Below are positions 28,984 through 36,498 of a stretch of DNA of 55,144 bases, piece after piece. Source of the stretch: Gammaproteobacteria bacterium (GTDB taxonomy: Bacteria > Pseudomonadota > Gammaproteobacteria > GCA-001735895); contig JAOTXY010000015.1 in the NCBI GenBank assembly GCA_029862125.1, forward strand, positions 1 through 55,144, written 5' to 3'. The first letter of the stretch is position 1; each line of letters opens with the position of its first letter. The position numbers and the translations under genes are program-made. The notes beneath the pieces are model-generated. The model saw only the letters and a list, made by a program, of their open reading frames with translations, was not told where the DNA came from and searched no databases.

Positions 28984-29615
28984 GCGTTTTTTCGATAAAC
29001 ACAGAACCAACCTTCGGGCTCGCGATCTTTATAATAGCTATCCATTTCGCAACTGACAGGGCTGGCGATGCCCTTTGCGGCCATGGCTGCCAGTTTTTCT
29101 TCAAAACCCATCGTTGTCCACAGATCCTGGTGGATGGTGCAGGCCAGGATGCCGCCCGGTTTCAGAATTCGAAATATTTCATCCAGCGGTTCCGGACCGA
29201 CGTGACCATGGGTAAATGTCCCTGATGAAATAACGGCGTCATAACTCTCGTCGTTGCGTTTCAGCGCCTGGTTAACATCGCCCACCAGGAGTTCGCGGTA
29301 AATGCCGCGCTCGCTGGCAACACGCACCATATCGGGTGAGAGATCGATCCCGTCGAGATTGGTATAACCTTTTGCGGCGAGGAATACGCAGGTCAATCCG
29401 GTGCCGCAACCAATGTCGAATACCGTTGACTCGGTATCGGGTAAATGCTGGCTTAGCTGTTGTGCGATTTTTGTCGGTGACGTATATCCAAGCTCGTTGA
29501 GCATCTGGTGATCATAATCCGCGGCCCATTTGCGGTAGAAATCGACCATGCTGGCCTCATCGACGAGATGATAGGCAGCATCGACGAATTCATTCGGTCC
29601 TTTGGGCTCGGTCAT
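28980..29615 (-). CDS. Class I SAM-dependent methyltransferase
   Basis: The product has 211 residues. VFDIGCGTGLTCVFLAAKG is SAM motif I, LDGIDLSPDMV motif II, and YDAVISSGTFTHGHV and LKPGGILACTIHQD motifs IV-V. The overall look is that of the Williams-Beuren-like small-molecule methyltransferase group. The substrate is unknown. It lies 12 bases downstream of the peroxiredoxin gene on the same strand, and its stop overlaps that of truD in the shared tetranucleotide TTAA. Confidence 0.85.
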   Translation of the reverse strand: MTEPKGPNEFVDAAYHLVDEASMVDFYRKWAADYDHQMLNELGYTSPTKIAQQLSQHLPDTESTVFDIGCGTGLTCVFLAAKGYTNLDGIDLSPDMVRVASERGIYRELLVGDVNQALKRNDESYDAVISSGTFTHGHVGPEPLDEIFRILKPGGILACTIHQDLWTTMGFEEKLAAMAAKGIASPVSCEMDSYYKDREPEGWFCVYRKNA

Positions 29616-29627
29616 GTTTTTAAGCCG

Positions 29628-30110
29628 TCATATTCTGGCCAGTATGGTCTGGGCATCGCTGATTTCGAATTTTTGTGGTGCCTCGACATTGAGTACATCG
29701 ACCACGTTATCGTTGATCACCATCGCATAACGCTGTGAGCGTATACCCATGCCCGTAGCATCACGATCCTCTTCCAGTCCGATGGCCTTCGTGAAATGGG
29801 CACTACCGTCGGCGATCATCATTATCCTGTCGTCTACGTTTTGCTGCTCACCCCAGGCATGCATGACATGTGCGTCATTCACCGAGAGGCATATGATGAG
29901 GTCTATTCCATTTGCGAACAGTTCATCCGAAGCAACCACGTAACCCGGCAGATGGGACGCGGAACAGGTTGGAGTGAAGGCGCCAGGAAGTGCAAACAGC
30001 ACAACTTTTTTACCCTTGCAAAGATCAACAATGTTTATGGTTTCGACATTGCTGTCGGTCTTATGCTGTATCTCGATGGCAGGTATTTTGTCACCAACCT
30101 GGATTGTCAT
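29628..30110 (-). CDS. Peroxiredoxin (Prx5/AhpE-TSA-like)
   Basis: A thiol peroxidase reducing hydrogen peroxide and organic peroxides. The ATG at 30110 gives 160 residues beginning MTIQVGDKIPAIEI. ALPGAFTPTCSASHLPGY carries peroxidatic Cys49 with the Prx5 motif PGAFTPTCS. CLSVNDAHVMHAWG and GIRSQRYAMVIND are typical of the group. A longer frame to 30203 adds nothing recognisable. It is divergent from the HAD gene. The regenerating thiol cannot be inferred. Confidence 0.93.
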   Translation of the reverse strand: MTIQVGDKIPAIEIQHKTDSNVETINIVDLCKGKKVVLFALPGAFTPTCSASHLPGYVVASDELFANGIDLIICLSVNDAHVMHAWGEQQNVDDRIMMIADGSAHFTKAIGLEEDRDATGMGIRSQRYAMVINDNVVDVLNVEAPQKFEISDAQTILARI

Positions 30111-30144
30111 AATTGTTCTCTTTTTGATAAATTGTGAAACCGAG

Positions 30145-30173
30145 ATACTACATTGAAACCTGATTTTTCCCAA
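30145..30173 (-). promoter_or_regulatory. Putative sigma-70 promoter for the peroxiredoxin gene
   Basis: Read on the minus strand, TTGGGA (30173-30168) and TAGTAT (30150-30145) are 17 bases apart. Transcription would start about 27 bases before the gene. Each box matches consensus at 4 of 6 positions. Confidence 0.4.
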
Positions 30174-30190
30174 CGATAACGGATAGCTTG

Positions 30191-30793
30191 ATGCGGCAAC
30201 CAAACCTGCTCAAACATCGTGGTCACTGGATCTTTGATCTGGACGGTACCCTGACCGTGAGTGCACACGATTTTGATCACATTAGACGCGAACTGGGGCT
30301 GGGGCCGGAAACCCCGATCCTGGAGGCTCTGCATGCAATGCCAGAGAGTGAGGCTACGCCGCTATGGGAGTCTTTGAATGAACTTGAATTTTACTACGCG
30401 GGGAAGGCTTCGGTGATGCAGGGGGCCAGCGAACTATTGCAAAAGCTCCATGACGGCGGACGTCAAATGGCAATTCTGACGCGTAATACCATGCCGGTAG
30501 TCAAACAGACCTTGCAGGCCTGCGGGATAGACCACTTTTTTCCGCTGGATCATATTCTGGATCGTGATTCCTGCATTCCGAAACCCTCACCCGACGGCGT
30601 TAAACGCTTGCTGAATTTCTGGCAGGCTGATGCTAAAGATGCGGTCATGGTCGGCGATTACCTGTATGATCTCGAGGCTGGTAAGGGTGCAGGTGTAGCG
30701 ACGGTACATCTGGACACCCGTGGTAATGTAGACTGGGCTGAATTCACCGATATCCGGGTCGAACAACTGGGCGAGATAATCGAGTACATATGA
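30191..30793 (+). CDS. HAD-superfamily (subfamily IA) phosphatase
   Basis: The ATG at 30191 (preceded by an in-frame TTG) gives 200 residues. FDLDGTLT holds nucleophile Asp16 and Asp18. LTRNTMP provides motif II, PKPSPDG motif III Lys, and VGDYLYDLEAG motif IV acidic residues. The helical cap after motif I marks subfamily IA, like phosphoglycolate or pyrimidine nucleotidases. The substrate is not determined. Its TGA overlaps the start of the following lipoprotein gene by 4 bases. Confidence 0.88.
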   Translation: MRQPNLLKHRGHWIFDLDGTLTVSAHDFDHIRRELGLGPETPILEALHAMPESEATPLWESLNELEFYYAGKASVMQGASELLQKLHDGGRQMAILTRNTMPVVKQTLQACGIDHFFPLDHILDRDSCIPKPSPDGVKRLLNFWQADAKDAVMVGDYLYDLEAGKGAGVATVHLDTRGNVDWAEFTDIRVEQLGEIIEYI

Positions 30794-31518
30794 ATAGAAT
30801 AATGAGGCTGATTGCGCTTGGGATCGTATTGCTAGCTTTGGCGGGTTGTTCTGAAAAAGACTTGCGCCAGGCTTATGAAATCGTTAGTGCGAGTGGTGAT
30901 GAAGTACCGTTGACCAATTCGGAGGTTGTGGCGGCTCTCAAGGATTCGCTATCGCGAGGAATCTCGAAAGGGGCGGTGAGCGCGTCGGCTAAGAATGGTT
31001 ATTACGGTAACCCGCGGCTTAAAATCGAATTTCCCACCGAGGTGCGCAAAGTGGAAAAAGCACTGCGCAAAATCGGACTCGGCAAGGATGTCGATCGTTT
31101 TGTCAAGCAGCTGAACCGCAGTGCCGAAAAAGCCGCAATCAAATCCAAGCCGATTTTCATAAAAGCGATCACCTCTATGACCATTCGGGATGCTTTTGAT
31201 ATTTTAAATGGTGCCGATGATGCCGCGACCCAATACCTGGTCCGCACCACCGGAGACGATTTGCGCAAAGAATTCCTGCCTATTGTCAGTGATACGCTGC
31301 AGCAAACCAGTGCCACTCGATATTACGGTGATATTGTCAATAAGTATAACCAGCTTCCATTGGTGGACGATGTTGATCCGGATCTCGAGGCTTATGCTAC
31401 CGACAGCGCGATAGCGGGCCTGTTTGTGTTGATCGCGGACGAAGAGGCCAGTATCCGTGCCAATCCGGCTGCGCGCACCACCGAACTATTGCGTCGTGTG
31501 TTTGGCAGCCTCGATTAG
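30790..31518 (+). CDS. DUF4197-type lipoprotein
   Basis: The product has 242 residues. A lipoprotein signal with lipobox LALAGC gives lipidated Cys20. The helical body (VVAALKDSLSRGISKGAVS; YYGNPRLKIEFPTEV; RTTGDDLRKEFLPIV) matches my recollection of the DUF4197 family, which is widespread in proteobacteria with no established function. Asp is not the residue after Cys20 (it is Ser), so outer-membrane sorting is expected. Translationally coupled to the HAD phosphatase. Confidence 0.82.
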   Translation: MNRIMRLIALGIVLLALAGCSEKDLRQAYEIVSASGDEVPLTNSEVVAALKDSLSRGISKGAVSASAKNGYYGNPRLKIEFPTEVRKVEKALRKIGLGKDVDRFVKQLNRSAEKAAIKSKPIFIKAITSMTIRDAFDILNGADDAATQYLVRTTGDDLRKEFLPIVSDTLQQTSATRYYGDIVNKYNQLPLVDDVDPDLEAYATDSAIAGLFVLIADEEASIRANPAARTTELLRRVFGSLD

Positions 31519-31573
31519 CCCCGGGTTTAATTTCGGAATGCTAGCCGAAACCGATGTTTTCGAGGTAGCAACC

Positions 31574-32041
31574 TCACTCTTTAATCGCAATCGTTCCGAC
31601 GACGGGCTGCTCGAGGTTCAGGTAATCGCCACAATCCATGCGCATAACCTGTTCGTGTGAACCGGCATTAAAGCAAAGGTCATCCACTTCGGTCACCATT
31701 GCGTCGACGAATACCCTTATGCCGTAGAGCGACCCGAACGGGGACATGGCACCGACCTCGCAATCTGGAAATAACTCCCTGAATTCATCCTCGGTGGCCA
31801 ATCGGGCCACGTCCGCGCCCGCAAGGCCCCTGAGTGCGGCGATGTCCACGTGGCGGGATGCCGATACTACCGCCATAACTTTTTCACCATCCAGGTCAAC
31901 GATTATTGTTTTTGCAAATTCGCGCCTGGGCACGAAAGTCGAGGCGGCAGTTTCGCGAGCCGTATAAGCAGGCGAATGGTTTATGCTGATATATTTGATA
32001 TTGCCTTCGTCCAGTATCTGTTTCAGTTTTTGCGCAGGCAT
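31574..32041 (-). CDS. YbaK/ProX-type aminoacyl-tRNA deacylase domain protein
   Basis: The product has 155 residues. It shows the YbaK fold: an N-terminal helix (AQKLKQILDEGNIKY), REFAKTIIVDLDGEKVMAVV with the conserved Lys, and a glycine-rich SPFGSLYGIRVFVDAM loop. Relatives hydrolyse mischarged tRNAs such as Ala-tRNA(Pro) or Cys-tRNA(Pro). Which mischarged tRNA this one acts on is unknown. GGAG lies about 10 bases before the ATG. It faces the DUF4197 gene with about 55 bases between. Confidence 0.85.
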   Translation of the reverse strand: MPAQKLKQILDEGNIKYISINHSPAYTARETAASTFVPRREFAKTIIVDLDGEKVMAVVSASRHVDIAALRGLAGADVARLATEDEFRELFPDCEVGAMSPFGSLYGIRVFVDAMVTEVDDLCFNAGSHEQVMRMDCGDYLNLEQPVVGTIAIKE

Positions 32042-32246
32042 GAGATTGATACTCCATTAGATCTGATATCTAAAGCATTGCAGAAAAATCTTCGAGACAA
32101 ACTGACCGATATCAAAATGTCTACCTAAATTCTCCGTTGCGCGCCGCGGGTAATCCGTTTGATTGCGGGAAATTCAGTAATATGTGGTTTGCATTCCGGA
32201 ATCCTGATACATGCGATAGGCTACCGTGCTAGATAAGGGGAAACTA

Positions 32247-32963
32247 TTAGAGCAGGTTGGCGACTTTTAGCTGTTGTTTGCTGATTGCATCGTAGGGTTC
32301 GTTGCGAGTCCTGTCATGCACGTGCATTCGATAGTTAACGAACGCCTCCGCGTCTTCGTAATGCATGAACGGATTGCCTTCAAGCTGGTCTGCCAGGGTG
32401 CAGGTTTGCTTCACCGAGTAATTGTGGCCTGGATGGATGAGCATATCCTGCGGCAAACGCTGTTTCATGTTTTTCAGTGTCTCGAACATGTGTTCGGGAT
32501 TGCCGCCACTCATATCGCAGCGCCCACAGCCGAACACGAAAAGCGTATCACCGGTAATGATTTCATTACCGAGTTGATAACAGGCAGAACCGGGCGTATG
32601 CCCGGGAGTATGCAAAATCTTGATCGTGGTCTCGCCAAGTGTCAGTTCATCACCGCCGTGGTGCAGACTCGGTTTGTCAAGTTCGTGTGCCCAGAATTCA
32701 TACTCCGGTTTAAGCAGGTGCACTTCGGCATTGGCGTGGTTCAGTAATTCCTCGATGCCATTGATGTGGTCATTGTGGCTATGGGTCAGCAAGATATCGG
32801 TAATATCGAGATTGTGCTGGTTGGCACGGGCCACAATTTGACCGACTTCCCAGGCCGGGTCCACGACCGCGCACCGATGGCTGGCAATATCCTCGATCAG
32901 GTAAACGAAATTTTCCATGGGCCCCAATTCCATTGAGTGCACTTTGAATCCAGAATCTGACAT
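32247..32963 (-). CDS. Metallo-beta-lactamase fold hydrolase (glyoxalase II-like)
   Basis: The product has 238 residues. THSHNDH is the HxHxDH zinc motif, followed by HTPGHTPGSACY, ITGDTLFVFGCGRCD and IHPGHNY, the remaining metal ligands of the glyoxalase II/persulfide dioxygenase group. It probably cleaves a glutathione thioester or a related small molecule. GGAGG sits 7 bases before the ATG. A TATAAT on the minus strand (32996-32991) may be its -10 box. Confidence 0.88.
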   Translation of the reverse strand: MSDSGFKVHSMELGPMENFVYLIEDIASHRCAVVDPAWEVGQIVARANQHNLDITDILLTHSHNDHINGIEELLNHANAEVHLLKPEYEFWAHELDKPSLHHGGDELTLGETTIKILHTPGHTPGSACYQLGNEIITGDTLFVFGCGRCDMSGGNPEHMFETLKNMKQRLPQDMLIHPGHNYSVKQTCTLADQLEGNPFMHYEDAEAFVNYRMHVHDRTRNEPYDAISKQQLKVANLL

Positions 32964-33048
32964 GATTTGCCTCCAGTTTTTGATGCTCGCATTATACGCT
33001 TATGCTGGATTTTTGCGCGATTTCTAAAGACAATACGCACCTCTTTAA

Positions 33049-33066
33049 GGCCTGGTCTTTCAGGCC
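33049..33066 (+). promoter_or_regulatory. GC-rich hairpin in the argG leader
   Basis: GGCCTG (33049-33054) and CAGGCC (33061-33066) form a perfect stem with a 6-nt loop, ending about 9 bases before the AGGAAAA ribosome site. No T-run follows. It may affect translation initiation; no ARG box was recognised. Confidence 0.3.
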
Positions 33067-33085
33067 GGATTGCAACAGGAAAAAC

Positions 33086-34297
33086 ATGAGTAAAACAACG
33101 GTAAACAAAGTGGTGCTGGCCTATTCAGGCGGCCTTGATACCTCGGTTATCCTAAAATGGCTGGAAGATGAATACGAATGTGAGGTAGTCACCTTCACTG
33201 CTGACATCGGCCAGGGAGAAGAGCTCGAACCGGCCCGCATCAAGGCTGAAAAATATGGGGTCAAGGAGATATACATTGAAGACCTGCAGGAAGAGTTCGT
33301 ACGCGATTTCGTCTACCCGATGTTTCGTGCTAACACGGTTTATGAAGGCGAGTACCTGCTTGGAACTTCAATAGCCCGTCCCCTGATCGCGAAGCGCCTG
33401 GTCGAAATTGCTGCTGAAACCGGTGCCGACGCGGTGTCGCATGGTGCCACGGGCAAAGGTAACGACCAGGTCCGATTCGAGCTCGGCGCCTACGCGTTGA
33501 GCCCTGATATTCGTGTTATCGCACCCTGGCGAGAATGGGATTTGAACTCTCGCGAAAGCCTGCTTGCCTATGCCGATGTCGCCGGGATTGCGATCGAAAA
33601 GAAAAAGGCAGGCAAGTCTCCGTATTCGATGGACGCTAACCTGTTGCATATTTCCTACGAAGGCGGGGAACTGGAAGATCCATGGTTCGAGGCACAGGAC
33701 GATATGTGGCAGCGCTCCGTATCCCCTGAACTGGCGCCGGACAAACCGACCTACCTGGAACTCGGGTTTGAAAGCGGAGACATTGTTTCGATCGATGGAG
33801 AGTGCTTGAGTCCTGCACAGGTACTAACACGCCTTAATCTGGAGGGTGGTGCCCACGGTATAGGTCGCCTGGATATCGTTGAAAATCGCTATGTCGGTAT
33901 GAAGTCGCGCGGTTGTTACGAAACCCCGGGCGGCAGCATTATGCTCAAGGCCCATCGTGGAATCGAGTCGATTACGCTCGATCGCGAGGTCGCACATCTG
34001 AAAGATGAATTGATGCCTAAATATGCCCACCTGATCTACAACGGATACTGGTGGAGTCCCGAGCGTAAGATGCTTCAGCAAATGATCGATGCGTCGCAGG
34101 TGACGGTAAACGGTGAAGTTCGAGTCAAGCTGTTCAAGGGTTCGGTCAGCGTGGTAGGTCGTAAATCCGCCACCAATAGCCTGTTTGACGAAGCGATAGT
34201 TACCTTTGAAGATGATCGCGGCGCTTATGATCAAAAAGATGCCGAGGGCTTTATCAAGCTAAATGCGCTGCGGATGCGTATCGCTGGAAAAATATGA
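33086..34297 (+). CDS. argG: Argininosuccinate synthase
   Basis: ArgG joins citrulline and aspartate with ATP, the penultimate step of arginine synthesis. The ATG at 33086, with AGGA 6 bases upstream, gives 403 residues. An upstream in-frame ATG at 33002 would add 28 atypical residues. AYSGGLDTS (12-20) is the ATP pyrophosphatase loop; [15 protein letters not shown] and [15 protein letters not shown] are substrate-binding segments. The stop overlaps a small lipoprotein gene. No other arg gene is nearby. Confidence 0.97.
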   Translation: MSKTTVNKVVLAYSGGLDTSVILKWLEDEYECEVVTFTADIGQGEELEPARIKAEKYGVKEIYIEDLQEEFVRDFVYPMFRANTVYEGEYLLGTSIARPLIAKRLVEIAAETGADAVSHGATGKGNDQVRFELGAYALSPDIRVIAPWREWDLNSRESLLAYADVAGIAIEKKKAGKSPYSMDANLLHISYEGGELEDPWFEAQDDMWQRSVSPELAPDKPTYLELGFESGDIVSIDGECLSPAQVLTRLNLEGGAHGIGRLDIVENRYVGMKSRGCYETPGGSIMLKAHRGIESITLDREVAHLKDELMPKYAHLIYNGYWWSPERKMLQQMIDASQVTVNGEVRVKLFKGSVSVVGRKSATNSLFDEAIVTFEDDRGAYDQKDAEGFIKLNALRMRIAGKI

Positions 34298-34734
34298 ACC
34301 CGGCAGCGCAGCGATTAATTCTGGTGTGCCTGTTACTGGGCATACTTGCCGCCTGCTCCTCTTCAAACGAAGAGGATGAAGTTGCCAGAGACCAGAAGTA
34401 CTACTTTCTCGAATCCCTGAAACAGGTGGAAGCTGGCGGCAGACAATTACAGACACCTGACTTGGAACAGGCAGAGCTGGTGCAGGCACTGACCATGCTC
34501 GATCAAGGACTTAAACTTGCGTTCCAGGTTGAGCGAAAATTCCTGGATGAACTGGATCTTCGCCTGGGAAAAAACTTTCAGCGATATTTCGTCAACGGGG
34601 TTGAGAATTATCGTGTTGGAATCGAGGCCGGTGATGAAGCGCAACAGCAGGAAGGTTTGAAATTACTGGCTCGATGGGCCGAATTCTGGAATGCCGAGCG
34701 AGTGGCGATAGAAGCCAGGTTAAATCCAGGCTAG
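34294..34734 (+). CDS. Small lipoprotein of unknown function
   Basis: The product has 146 residues. A signal with lipobox ILAACS gives lipidated Cys21 followed by Ser, so outer-membrane sorting is likely. After a Ser/Glu-rich linker the rest is predicted alpha-helical ([38 protein letters not shown]), with no recognised domain. It overlaps argG by ATGA and precedes the acylphosphatase gene by 31 bases, so it is probably co-transcribed with argG without a clear functional link. Confidence 0.75.
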   Translation: MNPAAQRLILVCLLLGILAACSSSNEEDEVARDQKYYFLESLKQVEAGGRQLQTPDLEQAELVQALTMLDQGLKLAFQVERKFLDELDLRLGKNFQRYFVNGVENYRVGIEAGDEAQQQEGLKLLARWAEFWNAERVAIEARLNPG

Positions 34735-34765
34735 CGTAGAACGAATACCTTTATCGAGGTTTGAA

Positions 34766-35044
34766 ATGGGGCAGGTTCGTAGCGTAAAAGGCTTTGTTAC
34801 AGGTCGCGTGCAGGGCGTAGGTTTCCGTTACTTTGTCATGCGTCATGCACAAGCCCGGAATCTTTCCGGATACGTACGTAACCTGGATGATGGGCGCGTC
34901 GAGTTTTGTCTGCATGGAGATGGGGATTCGGTTTCGAGCGTAACTGAAAATATTCGTGTCGGCCCCTCGCATGCAAGAGTAGATGAGCTGATGATTGAAG
35001 AAACGGATCAGGCCCCGCTTACCTCCGAGTTCGTTATTCGTTAG
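34766..35044 (+). CDS. acyP: Acylphosphatase
   Basis: The product has 92 residues, the family length. GRVQGVGFRYF (13-23) binds phosphate and holds catalytic Arg21. GYVRNLDDG holds catalytic Asn39. The enzyme hydrolyses acyl phosphates such as carbamoyl phosphate or 1,3-bisphosphoglycerate. The C-terminus is short but complete. Confidence 0.93.
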   Translation: MGQVRSVKGFVTGRVQGVGFRYFVMRHAQARNLSGYVRNLDDGRVEFCLHGDGDSVSSVTENIRVGPSHARVDELMIEETDQAPLTSEFVIR

Positions 35045-35082
35045 TCGTGGCAAGCAACAGGGGTAAGGTTAAACTACCAGAC

Positions 35083-35277
35083 TTACTCGTGTTGCAGGCG
35101 AGCCTGAACTCGAGCCAGCCCGTCGTCGTCGACCTCGACGCTAAAATCAATGGGACGGCAGCAAACTTCGCAATCCTCGATGTATTCCTGGGTTTCGATC
35201 GAACCATCGACCAGCAGCGTAATATCTTCCCAGCAATAAGGGCACTGCAATGCCACCTCTATCAGTTGATTAATCAT
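35083..35277 (-). CDS. CPXCG-motif cysteine-rich protein
   Basis: A 64-residue acidic protein with two Cys pairs, CPYC at 12-15 and CEVCC near 37-41, followed by a conserved RPIDFSVEV strand. These could coordinate one zinc. The pattern fits a small uncharacterised proteobacterial family named for the CPXCG motif. Its ATG shares one base with the stop of the upstream sugar dehydrogenase gene (TAATG), indicating coupled translation. Confidence 0.82.
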   Translation of the reverse strand: MINQLIEVALQCPYCWEDITLLVDGSIETQEYIEDCEVCCRPIDFSVEVDDDGLARVQARLQHE

Positions 35278-36413
35278 TACTCGGGGAGTATACGCAGGAT
35301 GCGGCCGCTGTCGGTGGAGAAATAAATCCAGCCCTCGGCGCTTGTGACCAGTGCGCGAATGCGTTCATTCAGATCTTCAAGGATACGTTCTTCGTTGACT
35401 ACCTGGCCAGATGGAGAGAGCTCGATTCGATTCAAATGGCGCAGTTTGAGTGCGCCAGTAAACAGGTTGCCGCGCCACTCGGGAAAGGCTTTGCCACGGT
35501 ACATCACCAGGCTACCTGGCGCGATCGATGGAATATAAACCTTGCGTGGATCCTCCATACCCGGCTTACTGGTTCCCTCGCCAACCGCTATTGGTCCCCA
35601 GTATTCCTTACCGTGGCTGACGACCGGCCAGCCATAATTTCGCGCCCTGGTGATGAGATTGATTTCATCGCCCCCCCGTGGCCCATGCTCGATCTCCCAT
35701 AATCGAGAGGTCTGGACATCGAAAGCCAGTCCCTGGGGATTGCGATGACCGAAACTCCAGACTTCTTCGCGCGTCCTCGGATTATTATAAAAAGGATTAT
35801 CCGATGGAATGCTGCCATCAAGATTCAGCCGTATTATCGAACCGATATGATTGCTCAGGTCCTGTGACATGTGACGCTTGCCACGATCCCCGACACCGAA
35901 AAATACATGTCCGTCGTCGTCAAAGGCGATGCGACTGCCAAAGTGCCTTCGCGTATCGGTGGCCGAATCGGTGACCAGTAAATCCTGCCAGTCGACCAGT
36001 CGGTCCTGATCCAGGCGCGCTCGCGCGAGCGTGGTCGCTGCCTCGCCCTTGGAGGCCTTGCTGTAGGTAAAGTAAATCCAGCCCTCGCGTTCATAATTGG
36101 GCCCGACGGCTACATCAAGCATGCCACCCTGGCCTTCGGCGACAACTTCGGGTACACCGCTGAGAGCAACAGAGGCGGATTTTTTTATGTCGATCAGGAG
36201 TATGCGGCCCGCTCGTTCGGTGACCAGGAGTTGGTGCGAGGATATAAATGCAATGCCCCAGGGGACACCCAGGCCATTGACCAGCTCTTCAACGAGAATT
36301 CCGGGGTAGCCCTGCTCAATTTCGTGAAACTGCTGTGCCGCCAAAGGGGTTGCTGCAATGCACCCCAATAGGATGACCAGGCAACTTGAAAGGATTCGGA
36401 TTAACAAAAACAT
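35277..36413 (-). CDS. Secreted PQQ-dependent aldose sugar dehydrogenase family protein (YliI-like)
   Basis: The ATG at 36413 gives 378 residues with a signal peptide ending TPLAAQ-QF. The body is a six-bladed propeller of the soluble glucose/aldose dehydrogenase family: [35 protein letters not shown] (substrate/PQQ His) and [12 protein letters not shown]. It likely acts in the periplasm on sugars; PQQ synthesis genes are not in the window. An upstream in-frame start at 36467 would spoil the signal peptide. Convergent with acyP but for the small CPXCG gene between them. Confidence 0.87.
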   Translation of the reverse strand: MFLLIRILSSCLVILLGCIAATPLAAQQFHEIEQGYPGILVEELVNGLGVPWGIAFISSHQLLVTERAGRILLIDIKKSASVALSGVPEVVAEGQGGMLDVAVGPNYEREGWIYFTYSKASKGEAATTLARARLDQDRLVDWQDLLVTDSATDTRRHFGSRIAFDDDGHVFFGVGDRGKRHMSQDLSNHIGSIIRLNLDGSIPSDNPFYNNPRTREEVWSFGHRNPQGLAFDVQTSRLWEIEHGPRGGDEINLITRARNYGWPVVSHGKEYWGPIAVGEGTSKPGMEDPRKVYIPSIAPGSLVMYRGKAFPEWRGNLFTGALKLRHLNRIELSPSGQVVNEERILEDLNERIRALVTSAEGWIYFSTDSGRILRILPE

Positions 36414-36439
36414 GGCTTTACAGTACAAAACCTGCACGC

Positions 36440-36448
36440 ATAATACCA
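36440..36448 (-). promoter_or_regulatory. Extended -10 box for the sugar dehydrogenase gene
   Basis: On the minus strand TGG precedes TATTAT (36448 to 36440), giving the extended -10 form TGnTATTAT. A -35 is poorly defined, as is common for extended -10 promoters. The start site would lie about 20 bases before the gene. Confidence 0.35.
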
Positions 36449-36498
36449 GAGCGATGAATGCGCCCAAAATCTGTTGCCAACAATTGGTTTGATTGCTG

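Noticed and set aside
31562..31575. GAGGT/ACCTC hairpin between the DUF4197 and YbaK genes as terminator
   Set aside because: A 5-bp stem with an interrupted T-tract; too weak.
31850..32128. A 92-codon plus-strand frame over the YbaK gene start and the gap after it
   Set aside because: Mostly antisense to a real gene, no ribosome site and no similarity.
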